This document shows, in pieces, positions 33,575 through 44,100 of a DNA stretch of 62,618 nt. How positions within the stretch are numbered: the stretch's first letter is position 1; the number at the start of each line of letters is the position of its first letter. The stretch lies in the IMG/VR virus record IMGVR_UViG_3300025151_000036, positions 1 to 62,618 of that record; one strand, written 5' to 3'. This DNA comes from a virus. The notes beneath the pieces were generated by a model. It did not search any database. It was not told the origin of the DNA and was given only the letters and a program-made list of their open reading frames with translations. Made by a program: the position numbers and the translations under genes.

Positions 33575-36500
33575 TTAAAATGATATTCTATATCTAAACG
33601 TTAATCCGGTTGGGTCATTCTTTTGATATATTTTATATTTTTCATCACTGGTAGTGGTACCAGTAAATACTGATATTTCTTCATATCCTGAATCTACATT
33701 AAATATTGAACTTAAATTTCCTAACTCTGCATTATATACTATAAATATATAGTCTCCATATATTGGATCTGTAGGATTAAATACCATGGTTACGCCTTCT
33801 ATTTCAGATTTTGTTTGAAATCCTGCTTTAATAGTACCAGTCCAATTATTTAACTGTAATAATTCAGCACCGCTAGGGAGAGATGGAGATGTACTAGTTT
33901 GGTATCTTAACGATCGTACACGTTCCCATGAATCATCTACTGAACGCGTTCTGTATATTACAGGATCATTATCAGTACCAGATGTCCAATACTGTTCTAT
34001 TTTTCCAGTTTCTACATCATTTGTATTATTACCAAGAATATTTAAAGTTGTACTAACTGAATTAAAATGTACTGGAGCTGGGGTCCATCCGTTAGCTTGG
34101 CCATCGTTAATAGAAAATAAAATGGTTCCGGTTGCGCCCTCTTCAATTTCTCTTTGCGATGTACGATATGCATCTTTATCAATAGTTGGAGTCTGATATG
34201 TAATTGTCGGATTGCTTGGTAATGATTTATTTAATTGTAAATCTAATATTTCAGTCATTATATGAGTAGAATTATCTGCCAATCGTGTATATACTTTAGC
34301 TGTAAATGTATGACTACCAGAATGATATGATGCTGAATTAGAATTAATTGTAACATTTTCTCCATCACCAAATGAAGTAACAAATACCGGTGCTCCTCCG
34401 TTAGTAGACGCTGACACCTCTCCTTTTAGAAAAGTATTACCATTTAAATTATAGTTTATATTTAAAGTATAATCTTGTGTTTGTCGATTAAATCGATCTG
34501 TATTGAAAGTTGGTGATTGGAATGATGTAAAATATGGTAATGTAGGTGTACCAAATGTTATTTGTAGCACACCATTATCCGTAGTCACTGATACATCATC
34601 ACTGTAATCGTTAATTATTAATTTAGTTAAATCTATAGGCGTTCCAAACGAAGATGTAGCATATTGTGTAGTACCGCCGCTAGTTGTAGTTGTTGTCGAT
34701 GATCCTCCATAACTACTAGTAAAATAAAATCGTTTTGCATCAGAGTTATATACTACTACATTATTATCTGGATCTGATGAAAAATCAATATTATTAAATG
34801 CTCCAGATATTTCTGATGCGATTTGTGCTGATCCAGATATCAATGTATTATCTAATTCAGTTAATTCCGATTCTATTGTATTTAGTCGTGTTTGTATTGA
34901 CGAACTTACATTTGTAAATGCTCCAGATATTTCTGTGGCAATTTGAGCAGAGCCAGATATCAATGTTTTAGAAGTACTACCAGCTTCCACATCAGATAAT
35001 CTGGTTTGTAATGAATGACTGACATCAGCAAATGCTCCAGATATTTCTGTGGCAATTTGAGCAGAGCCTGATACCAATGTATTGTTTAATTCAGATTCAG
35101 TGGATGATAATCTGCTTTGTAATGAATGACTGACATCAGCAAATGCTCCAGATATTTCAGTTCTAATTTGAGCAGATCCAGAAATTAAAACATTTTCTAA
35201 TTCAGTTTCTATTGTATTTAATCGTGTTTGTATTGATGAACTTACATTTACAAATGCACCAGATATATCCGTCTCAATTTGCGTAGAACTACTTATTGCT
35301 CCTTCAAAAATTCCTTTAAATGTTTTTGCTGATACTGACCCAGAAACAGTTAATGATCCAGAAATATTCATAGATCCTGTAAATCCATGTGTACTTAAAC
35401 TGGAAGATCCGAATTGAGTAGAACCTGATCTTACAGATATGTCATCGATAAGAATACCTGCACCACTTAAACCAAATATATTACCACCTTCTACAGATAA
35501 ATTTCCACCAATTTGTATATCAGCAGTTGTACGGATACCGGATGCGGATATTTCAGTTGCATGTAATTTATTCCAACGTCTTGTAGGGGTTCCTAAACCA
35601 ACAGTTAAATCACCAGATGGAATTAGATCGCCGGCGGCTTGGATATCTTTCCCGGTACCATACTGTAAGAATAAAGATGCATTTGAACTTATATTTGAGT
35701 ATATATGACCTGATGTGCCGGTACCACCTAATGTTAAAAATCTACTACCAGAAACATGTACTGTTAATCCACTTGAATTTATATTTCCACTTGCACTTAT
35801 ATTACCAGATGCTGTTATATGATTAAACGTTTTATTAGCTGTTGTATCTTCTAGTTCTGTTACACGTGTTGAAAAAGAAGATGATGCAATTTCTACTACT
35901 GATACACGAGATTGCAATGATTCACTTGTTGGAATAAAAGCTCCAGATATTTCTGATGCGATTTGTGCTGATCCAGATATCAATGTTTTAGAAGTACTAC
36001 CAGCTTCCACATCAGATAATCTACTTTGTAATGACGAACTTACATTTGTAAATGCACCAGATATTTCTGTGGCAATTTGTGATGAACCGGATATCAATGT
36101 TTTGGTAGTAACTGCATTATTTATATTTGTTTCTACAGTAGATAATCTATCTTGTATTGAATGGCTTGTTATTACAAATGCGCCAGATATTTCTGCTGCT
36201 ATCTGAGCCGATCCAGATATCAATGATTTAGATGAAATTGCGTTATCTATATTTGTTTCTACAGTAGAAACACGTGATTGTAGTGATGCACTAACAAATG
36301 TCTGTGCACTTATTAATGATAAATGAGAAGCAAGAGTTGCAGTATTAGTTACTATACTAGACGATAGACTACCAGTCATAGTTTCGATTGCAGATAATCG
36401 TGATATAGATGTATTTATATTACTAGTGTTACTTGATATATTAGCTGCATTATCAGATATATCATCTGCATGACTTGATATATTTGATTGATTAGTAGTT

Positions 36501-37048
36501 ACTATGTTAGATAAATTTGTAAATGCTCCAGATATTTCACTTTTAATTTGAGCAGAACTTGATAATACTCCTACAAATGTTCCAGTAAAAGTCGTAGCAT
36601 TTACATTTCCTACAACATCTAACGAATGATTTGGGTCAGAAGTGCCAATTCCTACATTTCCATCTGTATAATGAGCATTAAAACCAGACTGGTCCCATAT
36701 AGAATCGACGGCAGTAATACCACGCATTTTACGTGTAGCGGCTTCTGTTGCGGCAGTTACAATAGAAATGTTATCTGTAACTTCAATGACATTAGTATCA
36801 GTAGTTATAATAGTAACTGTATTAGAATTAATTTCGTTTACAGATATATTAATTACTTCATCTGCTTTTAGTTCAACTGTACGTATTTCTGTAGAGGTAT
36901 CTACGGTGTCTTCTGCAATTTCTGATACGTCTTCTGTTATTTGAACTAATCCTGGAACACTTAAATCTTTGACATGTATAGTAAATACATTAACATCGTT
37001 AATATCAATTGAATTTTCATCTTCTGTAACATTTATATTAACTGCCAT
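33575..37048 (-). CDS. large repetitive tail fibre (1157 aa)
   Basis: Long fibre. Residues 1-110 form an Asp/Val/Ile-rich beta domain. One VGIGTSDPNHSLDVVGN unit follows, then nine units built on (S/T)QIxxE/DISGAF plus SSLQSRLSxVE in two blocks (about 165-400 and 590-760), which look like alternating beta and coiled-coil trimer segments. Between the blocks lies one NIFGLSGAGILIDDISV module. The C-terminal 370 residues are Ig-like beta domains (FTSFQSPTFNTDRFNRQTQDYTLNINYNL) and a tip ending YKIYQKNDPTGLTFRYRISF. Repeats share over 50 bp of identical DNA with the 641-codon fibre gene 24 kb away. The ribosome binding site is weak. Confidence 0.82.
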   Translation of the reverse strand: MAVNINVTEDENSIDINDVNVFTIHVKDLSVPGLVQITEDVSEIAEDTVDTSTEIRTVELKADEVINISVNEINSNTVTIITTDTNVIEVTDNISIVTAATEAATRKMRGITAVDSIWDQSGFNAHYTDGNVGIGTSDPNHSLDVVGNVNATTFTGTFVGVLSSSAQIKSEISGAFTNLSNIVTTNQSNISSHADDISDNAANISSNTSNINTSISRLSAIETMTGSLSSSIVTNTATLASHLSLISAQTFVSASLQSRVSTVETNIDNAISSKSLISGSAQIAAEISGAFVITSHSIQDRLSTVETNINNAVTTKTLISGSSQIATEISGAFTNVSSSLQSRLSDVEAGSTSKTLISGSAQIASEISGAFIPTSESLQSRVSVVEIASSSFSTRVTELEDTTANKTFNHITASGNISASGNINSSGLTVHVSGSRFLTLGGTGTSGHIYSNISSNASLFLQYGTGKDIQAAGDLIPSGDLTVGLGTPTRRWNKLHATEISASGIRTTADIQIGGNLSVEGGNIFGLSGAGILIDDISVRSGSTQFGSSSLSTHGFTGSMNISGSLTVSGSVSAKTFKGIFEGAISSSTQIETDISGAFVNVSSSIQTRLNTIETELENVLISGSAQIRTEISGAFADVSHSLQSRLSSTESELNNTLVSGSAQIATEISGAFADVSHSLQTRLSDVEAGSTSKTLISGSAQIATEISGAFTNVSSSIQTRLNTIESELTELDNTLISGSAQIASEISGAFNNIDFSSDPDNNVVVYNSDAKRFYFTSSYGGSSTTTTTSGGTTQYATSSFGTPIDLTKLIINDYSDDVSVTTDNGVLQITFGTPTLPYFTSFQSPTFNTDRFNRQTQDYTLNINYNLNGNTFLKGEVSASTNGGAPVFVTSFGDGENVTINSNSASYHSGSHTFTAKVYTRLADNSTHIMTEILDLQLNKSLPSNPTITYQTPTIDKDAYRTSQREIEEGATGTILFSINDGQANGWTPAPVHFNSVSTTLNILGNNTNDVETGKIEQYWTSGTDNDPVIYRTRSVDDSWERVRSLRYQTSTSPSLPSGAELLQLNNWTGTIKAGFQTKSEIEGVTMVFNPTDPIYGDYIFIVYNAELGNLSSIFNVDSGYEEISVFTGTTTSDEKYKIYQKNDPTGLTFRYRISF
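35030..35083 (-). repeat. 54-bp block identical to 59529-59582 in another fibre gene
   Basis: A perfect match of 54 bases, extended by a further 60 or so near-identical bases, joins the 1157-codon and 641-codon fibre genes over 24 kb. It encodes NTLVSGSAQIATEISGAF and flanks. Confidence 0.85.
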
Positions 37049-37049
37049 G

Positions 37050-37436
37050 TCATCTGGTCACTTCTTTTGAAAGTTTTATTCGTCCTTGTAATAATCTGGT
37101 GACTATATTTCCATTTTGTATTTCTAAGTCATACACTGCTTGATCAAATGTATATAATGAAGATGATTCATGATGTATATGAAGTTCAATGGTTCCAGAT
37201 GCAGCATTAGATGATCCAGATGTTGCTAATATGTTTAATCCTCTAACTTCATGCGTAGCTCCATTATAAGTTAAATTATCTATCGGATCTCCTGTTGCTC
37301 CTACTGCTGATCGTATTTGCATACGAGCATTGTAACCTTTTAAATCAACAACAGTTCCTGCCGAATCTTTGTATGTGAATTGTTTTTTTAGAGTTGCACC
37401 TTGCTCTATTGTGAAATTGTATTGTCCTGCAGCCAT
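37050..37436 (-). CDS. small virion protein with a BppU-like N-terminal fold (128 aa)
   Basis: A 128-residue structural protein. The pattern YNFTIEQGATLKKQFTYKDSAGTVVDLKGYNARMQIRSAVG (about 5-45), then GTIELHIHHESSSL and YDLEIQNGNIVTRLLQGRIKLSKE, is a common beta-sandwich of phage baseplate and fibre proteins, where it usually forms an adaptor that carries receptor-binding proteins. AAAGGA before the ATG is a good ribosome binding site and an exact 14-base AT-rich motif lies just upstream. It ends one base before the 1157-codon fibre starts, suggesting it is that fibre's adaptor. Confidence 0.7.
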   Translation of the reverse strand: MAAGQYNFTIEQGATLKKQFTYKDSAGTVVDLKGYNARMQIRSAVGATGDPIDNLTYNGATHEVRGLNILATSGSSNAASGTIELHIHHESSSLYTFDQAVYDLEIQNGNIVTRLLQGRIKLSKEVTR

Positions 37437-37449
37437 AGCATTTCCTTTA

Positions 37450-37463
37450 TTTTATATAAATAT
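37450..37463 (-). promoter_or_regulatory. recurrent AT-rich upstream motif (exact copy)
   Basis: Coding strand ATATTTATATAAAA, followed by TAAAGGAAATGCT and the ATG of the 128-codon BppU-like gene; it lies in the 63-base gap after the 206-codon gene. Confidence 0.55.
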
Positions 37464-37499
37464 TGGAATGATATGATACAATGAGAGTTTAGTTGTGGA

Positions 37500-38120
37500 T
37501 TAACTTATTTTTTCAATTAAAGCGGAACTACCTGCTTTTATTGTCATTGATTGGCCTGCAGTATTTCCTAGGACTCTAAAAGTAATTGTATTAGAAGCAC
37601 TGCTATTGGTTACAATATTAAAAATTGTAGCATATCCAACTGATCCTGCGGCTCTAACCGTATCTCTATGAACTCTAGTAGATCTTACGTATGTGTCAAC
37701 GGCTAACTCCATTGGTCTTGTTGCTGAGTAATGCAAATTCAAAGTGATTTTATAAGTTCCAACTTCTAATGATGAAAATTCTACTCCGGGGGATCCTATT
37801 GCTACTGCGAAATTTCCATTGGTAGCTGTTCCAGAAGCACCGCCAAATAATTTTCCAAGAGAGTTAGTTACTGCTATAGAATCTGTTGTTGTTTTTAAAT
37901 AAGAAAATCCATTTGCAGTCACTTCAGATCCCAAATAACGATGAAGCTCTTTTATTTCATCGTTCATTTTTTGCATCTTATATAACATGGCACGTTCAGC
38001 TGGGAACGCATCCAATTCCAAATGTTTTGCTTCTGCAAATGAAGATGACATTGCTCTTAATTTTGTCACATCTGTTACTCTATGGTCATCTAATTGGTCA
38101 TCTCGTTCTGCTCTTGCCAT
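37500..38120 (-). CDS. fibre-tip-like protein with coiled coil and beta-sandwich (206 aa)
   Basis: A 206-residue protein of two parts. Residues 1-70 are charged and helical (RVTDVTKLRAMSSSFAEAKH, then MLYKMQKMNDEIKELHRYLG), a likely trimeric coiled coil. Residues 80-206 are a beta-sandwich with GTYKITLNLHYSATRPMELAVDTYVRS and TIFNIVTNSSASNTITFRV, reminiscent of C1q/TNF-like receptor-binding heads. AAGGAAT provides the ribosome binding site. It sits among fibres and may be a short tail fibre or a tip. The C1q-like reading is by pattern only. Confidence 0.65.
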   Translation of the reverse strand: MARAERDDQLDDHRVTDVTKLRAMSSSFAEAKHLELDAFPAERAMLYKMQKMNDEIKELHRYLGSEVTANGFSYLKTTTDSIAVTNSLGKLFGGASGTATNGNFAVAIGSPGVEFSSLEVGTYKITLNLHYSATRPMELAVDTYVRSTRVHRDTVRAAGSVGYATIFNIVTNSSASNTITFRVLGNTAGQSMTIKAGSSALIEKIS

Positions 38121-38128
38121 AATATTCC

Positions 38129-39856
38129 TTATACTGCTTCTATTGTTACATATCCACCATAAACTTCTTCACCTGAAGCTTGGGCTAATTCTAATAATAA
38201 ATAATTTGTTGTATCACTTGTAACATCAGTTATATCCAATTCAGTTCCAATATTCCCAGTTCCTTTACTAGTCACTGTTTTACTATTAATATCGGCTTCA
38301 TAAACTTCTAATGCCGATGTTCCACTTCCATAAATATGAACATGTGTTGCTTTGAATCCTGTTGGTATTGGTATAGAAGCAAATAGTTTACCGGTACTAT
38401 GAGATTCTAACCATCGGTCACTTCCCGTATCATCAATCATTGCTGGTCTACCAACATCATCTGGTATAAAGTCACTTACTAAGATTTTTATTCTTGTGGT
38501 TGATCCATGCCAACCTGATTGAATATTATCTGATACTACTTTGTCTGCTGTAATTGTACCACTTGAACTTATAGCTCCTGAGGCTGTTATTGCTCCATTT
38601 GTAAAAATAGAAGGAGTTTGGTTTCCTTTTCCTAAACTAATTTTGTTGCTAGCAAAGCCACCAAATAAAGTTGCAACATCACCTGCAATTTCTAAAGCTT
38701 GTACTTGATCTACAAAAACACGAGTAGTAAAAATTTGACCACTTGCACTTATATCACCTATAACTTCTAATTTTTCTCCAGGTGCGTTAGTTCCTATACC
38801 TACATTACCATCTGTATCAATAGTAACACGAGCATTATTTCCTGTTCCAAATTGTATTCCCCTAGATGCACCTGAACCCGAATGTGCTATAATTAAATGG
38901 TTACCTTTACCTCCTGTAAAAGTTGTTGCATCTGGATATTCATTATCTCCACCGGCATGTCCTATTATAGATCTAATACCTCCCCCATCTTGTTCAAATA
39001 ACATAAAGGGGTTATCTGCTTCATCGTTATTATCAGTGTCTGCTTGAAGTATTAAATTTGCATCTCCTGCTGTACCTGCTGTAATTGTAACTGTGTTAGA
39101 AGGAATAGATAAACTATTTCCAGGTGAAGATAAAGTATCTGTAAATATAGTACCACTTGCACTTATATGACTCGAAGCTGTTACTGCACCATACATGGTA
39201 ATTGGTAGAGTCATGTTAGATCTATTGATTGATACACCACCAGAAAATAAACCTGATTCATTAATTAATAAATAATCATTATTAGATGCAATTGCTTCTT
39301 GATTATCAATATGAATTTCCTCTGCAAATATATGACCACTTGCACTTATATTACCGGAGGCTGTTATATGAGAAGTTACTTTTAAATTACCATCAACTTG
39401 TACATTTAAACCTTGATCAGATACAGTTAATATATCTGTATCATCTGGAGCGATAATAATGGTATTACTGGTTTGATAAATTTTATCATCATTTGTTCCA
39501 AAAGTAATTATTGGATCACCACCAGCACCATGTAGGTTTAAATGTGCACCAAAAATATTATTACTTGCACTTACAAGGCCTGTAACTCTCATATTGCCTA
39601 TAAACTGGTGCGTATCATCTGCAGAATCACCAAATGCAGTTGAACCTGAAAGTGTTTGAGTTGTTATATTGCTAACTGATGAACAAACAATATAATTTTC
39701 TGCTGTTATACTATCAACTCGAAAATCACTTGAAACTGCGGAACCATTACCATAATAAAATTTTCCCGAGTCTACATTGATTGCTAATTCTCCGGCTGCT
39801 AAACTACTTGGAACTGCGGAACCGGTACCTCTTCGTATTTGTATTGTTTGTGCCAT
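38129..39856 (-). CDS. tail fibre protein (575 aa)
   Basis: Fibre of 575 residues. The N-terminus IQIRRGTGSAVPSSLAAGELAINVDSGKFYYGNG is a widespread fibre head module that usually binds the baseplate or a partner fibre. The shaft carries HITASGNISASGHIFAEE-type repeats, one VGIGTNAPGEKLEVIGD unit and an FGDSADDTHQFIGN block. The C-terminal 120 residues (from about GWHGSTTRIKILVSDFIPDD) form a separate beta domain with KATHVHIYGSGTSALEVYEAD. No S74 domain is present. An exact 14-base AT-rich motif precedes the ATG; the ribosome binding site is weak. Confidence 0.8.
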   Translation of the reverse strand: MAQTIQIRRGTGSAVPSSLAAGELAINVDSGKFYYGNGSAVSSDFRVDSITAENYIVCSSVSNITTQTLSGSTAFGDSADDTHQFIGNMRVTGLVSASNNIFGAHLNLHGAGGDPIITFGTNDDKIYQTSNTIIIAPDDTDILTVSDQGLNVQVDGNLKVTSHITASGNISASGHIFAEEIHIDNQEAIASNNDYLLINESGLFSGGVSINRSNMTLPITMYGAVTASSHISASGTIFTDTLSSPGNSLSIPSNTVTITAGTAGDANLILQADTDNNDEADNPFMLFEQDGGGIRSIIGHAGGDNEYPDATTFTGGKGNHLIIAHSGSGASRGIQFGTGNNARVTIDTDGNVGIGTNAPGEKLEVIGDISASGQIFTTRVFVDQVQALEIAGDVATLFGGFASNKISLGKGNQTPSIFTNGAITASGAISSSGTITADKVVSDNIQSGWHGSTTRIKILVSDFIPDDVGRPAMIDDTGSDRWLESHSTGKLFASIPIPTGFKATHVHIYGSGTSALEVYEADINSKTVTSKGTGNIGTELDITDVTSDTTNYLLLELAQASGEEVYGGYVTIEAV

Positions 39857-39867
39857 ATGTTATTCTA

Positions 39868-39881
39868 TTTTATATAAATAT
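39868..39881 (-). promoter_or_regulatory. recurrent AT-rich upstream motif (exact copy)
   Basis: Coding strand ATATTTATATAAAA, 11 bases before the ATG of the 575-codon fibre gene. Confidence 0.5.
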
Positions 39882-39885
39882 ATCA

Positions 39886-41154
39886 TTAATCGATTAATGG
39901 TTTTATACTACGCCTATCATTGGCAAAAAACCAATTATCAATTTTTTCTGTTGTTTTTATTTGATATCCATGACCCGGAAGAAGATCTCCAATACCATTA
40001 AAGCCCCATTCAGGGAGATAGGCCGCTCCAAAATTGTCTTTGGCTATTATTATTTTTGCCGTTAAATCATATACTTGTTGAACTGTTCCTCTTTTATAAT
40101 ATGAATCAAATGAATCAAACTCTTCTAACGGAACTCCAAACGTGCCGGCTCGTTCTGCATGAGAAAATTGGGTTGTTATTTGGGTATCTGATTCAATAGA
40201 TGCAATAGATGTAATTACTGTAGTTCCATTTTGAATAAATCCAATTTCGTCTAAAGGCTCAAAATCGTTAACGAAAGATGTGTCAATTCCAATTATCTGA
40301 TTTGTACCTATAAGTGTGATACGACCGCGTAAAGAATTGCGAGCCTGTTCTGGTGTAGATTCGGTATCGTCCACTGTTGGGAAAGCATCAAATGTTACCT
40401 GTATGCCATTCTGGAAAGCTTCTACTAAATCACGCGGTCCATCTAATCTAGGATAAGAGATATTTTGCCAGCCTTGACAAAAATAATTTGGCGCGACTAC
40501 AGAATTACCAGCAAGAGACGTATTTTGATATTGTTCATAATCTTGCAAAGCTTCTATCATATCCACTTCAGATCGAAAATTTTCCAAGTTATTTTCGCGA
40601 GATAAATTTCCTGGTTGCCTAACATCGTTTATAACCATGGTGCTAACGTTTACATAAACATCATCAGTTACTATAAATTGTATTGGTCCTTCTAAAGGGC
40701 TGTCCTTTGGAAGTTTTATTTGATATGCTTTATTTGGTATAAAATTTCCTACACCGTTAAAGTCAAATTCTGGTAATATAGCTCCTCCTCCGGCATCCTT
40801 TAAAATAATGAAATGGGTTTCATCTAATACGTCTGGTAAAACTCCGGTTTTAAATTCTATCATAGCAGCTAATTGATCGGCTATATCTTGTTCATATGGT
40901 AACATATAACCTATAAAGTTCCAACCTTGTTGCAATGTGGCATCGCAATTAATAACTTTGAATTCTTGGCCAGATGCTCCTACGGCTGTTAAAACCACTG
41001 TACTTTCAAATGATTCTACGACAAAATCGCCGGCTCCATGAGCTGTATCGCGTGTTAAACTACCAACAAATTGTTCTGGTGCTAGACCATTAGGATCTAA
41101 TCCTTCCACATTATTCACTTCCACATTTAAATTATCTAATTCACGTAAGCTCAT
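39886..41154 (-). CDS. structural protein with two GW..Y / KD..GA.LPE.xFNGIG repeats (422 aa)
   Basis: Virion protein with two copies of one domain. Copy 1 (about 76-154) has QGWNFIGYMLPYEQDIADQL, then FIILKDAGGGAILPEFDFNGVGNFIPNKAYQIKL. Copy 2 has QGWQNISYPRLDGPRDLVEAF near 228-248, then KIIIAKDNFGAAYLPEWGFNGIGDLLPGHGYQIKT near 367-401, with about 120 extra residues between its halves. Such blocks are known from secreted or adhesion-related proteins of Bacteroidota and some phages. GGAGGT is the strongest ribosome binding site in the fibre region, and the start overlaps the upstream fibre stop as TAATG. It is probably an exposed adhesin-like part; the host hint is weak. Confidence 0.7.
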   Translation of the reverse strand: MSLRELDNLNVEVNNVEGLDPNGLAPEQFVGSLTRDTAHGAGDFVVESFESTVVLTAVGASGQEFKVINCDATLQQGWNFIGYMLPYEQDIADQLAAMIEFKTGVLPDVLDETHFIILKDAGGGAILPEFDFNGVGNFIPNKAYQIKLPKDSPLEGPIQFIVTDDVYVNVSTMVINDVRQPGNLSRENNLENFRSEVDMIEALQDYEQYQNTSLAGNSVVAPNYFCQGWQNISYPRLDGPRDLVEAFQNGIQVTFDAFPTVDDTESTPEQARNSLRGRITLIGTNQIIGIDTSFVNDFEPLDEIGFIQNGTTVITSIASIESDTQITTQFSHAERAGTFGVPLEEFDSFDSYYKRGTVQQVYDLTAKIIIAKDNFGAAYLPEWGFNGIGDLLPGHGYQIKTTEKIDNWFFANDRRSIKPLID

Positions 41155-44100
41155 TAGAACGTACCTCCGTCAATAGCAGTTGTGGTTGTTACAAACGATG
41201 CAGTTGCAGAATTTAATACAACAGTACCAGTAGTTGCAACACCAGTTAAATTAGTTCCATCTCCTACAAATGCATTTGCTGTAATTGTAGCACTTGAACT
41301 TATGCTTAATGATGTTGTAACATTACTTTCTAATACAATGCTAGTATACGGAAATGTTTGACCTTTAATTGTATCAACTCGCATAGTTCCAGTAGATCGG
41401 ATATCTCCAGCTACATCTAATGGGTATGCAGGATCATTTGATTGTAATATAGCAACTTTATTATTTTTTATACTAAATGGAGCAAAGCCTGAATTTTCAT
41501 TTAAATACGTTCCTTCTGCAATTTTAAATGTACTATCATGAGAATCAATACCCATTGCAAATGTAGTACTACTACGATCTGCTTGAAATTTTATAAATGC
41601 ATCAGCGTTATCTACTGGTGATCCAAAATATGTAATATTACTTCCGCCGGTGTTTCTTACTGTTAATGCAGGTCGAGTACTAGCTGCAAATAATATATTA
41701 TAATCATCTGTAGTAAATGTACGTGTATTTGATAAATCTCCTAGATTAACAAGACTGGCAGTAAATTCAGTAGTTGTTATTTTCGTTGGATTAAATATAG
41801 TAGTATGAAAGTTACTTGCACTTATTGTACCAGCAACATTAATATTACTCGATGATATTTGACCAAATATCACATCACTGCCGGTTACTGCAAAACTACC
41901 GGTAGCGTTCAAAATTCTTTGCACTGATGTTGTACTAGCTTTTAGACCAACATCACTTTGTAGTTCTTCAAATGAAGCAGTAGTTATGAATGATGAGTGA
42001 TCTATTGATTCTATAGTGTTTATTCGCGATTCTAATGATGCAGATACTAAATTAAATGCTCCAGAAACTGCAGATTTTAATGCATATGTATTGTGATTAT
42101 GAACTTCTAAAGTTATTAATCTATTTTGTAATGATGATGATATTGGTGTAAATGCACCGCTAATCTCTGCTGCGATTTGTGCTGATCCAGATAACAAAGT
42201 GTTTCCTAATTCAGATTCTGCGCTAGCAATTCTAGATTGTAATGAATTTGATACTTCATTAAATGCGCCGCTAATATCAGTTGAAATTTGAGCTGAACTT
42301 GATAAAGCTCCAGAAAATATACCAGTAAATGAATTAGCATTAACGCTTTGAGATACATTTAAATATCCATATGCTTTTGTTTCGCCACTTTCGCTTACTT
42401 GAAATAATAATTGAGCATTAGAGAAAAATTCGCTATTACTCATTACTGTAAATTTAGAACGAGCATTATTTTGATTCACAGCATCTAATATAATTGCAAA
42501 ACTACCGGATCCTTTTTGAGTCAAACTTCCGTGTACTGAATCTGATCCTAATAATGGTCCATATGATTGATTTTCTGCTCTCAATATAGTCGCATATTTA
42601 CCAGAATCACTCATTACAGCAATAAATCCTACATCGCTTTGATCAGATAATTGCACATTTGGAGTGGTTGAACCAGAAGGTGTTAGATCAATTCTACCGG
42701 CTTTAATTGTCTGAAATTCACTACCAGATTTAAACTGTATTTTTTTATCAGAATCTACTGACATGTTAATTACTTCTTTCTGCCCATCGTAAAATCTAAT
42801 AGTACCATCTGACACATGTATGTCATGCCAAGCTGCTGTACTACTACCTAAATCAAATGATGATGTTAAAATATTGGGTGCAGTATTTGGAATTATCGAT
42901 CCAGAAATACGTAATGGACCAGATAATTGCATTCCATGGCTTGCGGTAATACTTCCTGCAAAAATACTTTGCGATGTATATAAAGATCCGGATACATGTG
43001 TTTGCGGTGACTGTAATACAATTTTTCCTAATGTAGGGTGTAATGTGCGTATATCTACTTTTGCATCGGAAATTGCATAAATACGATATGCATCTAAATA
43101 CATGTCACTTACGCCTCCTACGTCTACATAATTTCCAAATATACGTGCTGAAAACTCATCTGTTCCATCTGAACCGTCTTGTCGTTTATTTGTCAAGAAA
43201 ATGTTGTTGTCAGACCCGAGTATAATATCACTTCCAGAAACATTTAATGTTTCTCCTAATATTAAATGTGATATACTGGCAGTATCTGGAAAAAATGCAA
43301 AACCATTAGCTTGTAACTCATTGAATGATGCATTTCCGTTGGCAGCAATACTATATGCAGGTCCATCAATTTGATTAACATTTAAAGTATCAGTTTTAAT
43401 GTTAGAACTTGCTGATACAATACTAGCAGTTATCGATGTTGCTCCTTTAATATGTGTTTCGCCAATACCTGAAGTGAAAGTTAAATTACCAGCTAAATTT
43501 ATAGAATTTGCAATGTCTCCTCCGGTGAAAAAACTAACCTCTGGTGGAACAAATTCTACGTAACCAACCTTAGCAGCTGATTGAGATACCAATAAGTCAA
43601 ATTCTGTCAATGGTTCGCCAGTTACATGAGAAGTGATTCCTGTAAGTGTATTATTAAATTTAACGTTTAATTGTTTTCTATTGGTAGGACCAAAATCTAA
43701 ATTTTCCCACATATCAAAATGATGCAATGCCATTGTACGAGTGAATGAACTATCTCCATTTTCTACTCGCAATCCGCCACTCACATACAATCTAAAAAAT
43801 TGGTATGCAGTATCTGCCGGCATATCAACTGACGCTGTGGCACAATAAACCCGTACTTCAGCAGTTGATTCGCCACCAGAATTATTTAGCCAGTAATATT
43901 GACTTCCATCTGTATTATTGTCATTAAATTTTATATGTGGTATACCCGGAAGTTTATCAATCGTACCGTTCAATGTGTTAGTACGTATACCAGATGCCGA
44001 TGCAATTTTTGTGTAAACTTGTCCATCTACACTTCCTTCCAATATATAACCTGCAGGATATTTTGTTGATTCTGGAAAATCGTTACCAGTAAGTCCTATG

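Noticed and set aside
20000-36600. CRISPR-like or diversity-generating-retroelement-like repeats in the fibre genes
   Set aside because: Repeats are coding, in frame and irregularly spaced, with no cas genes. No reverse transcriptase gene or adenine-directed template/variable pair is visible in the window.
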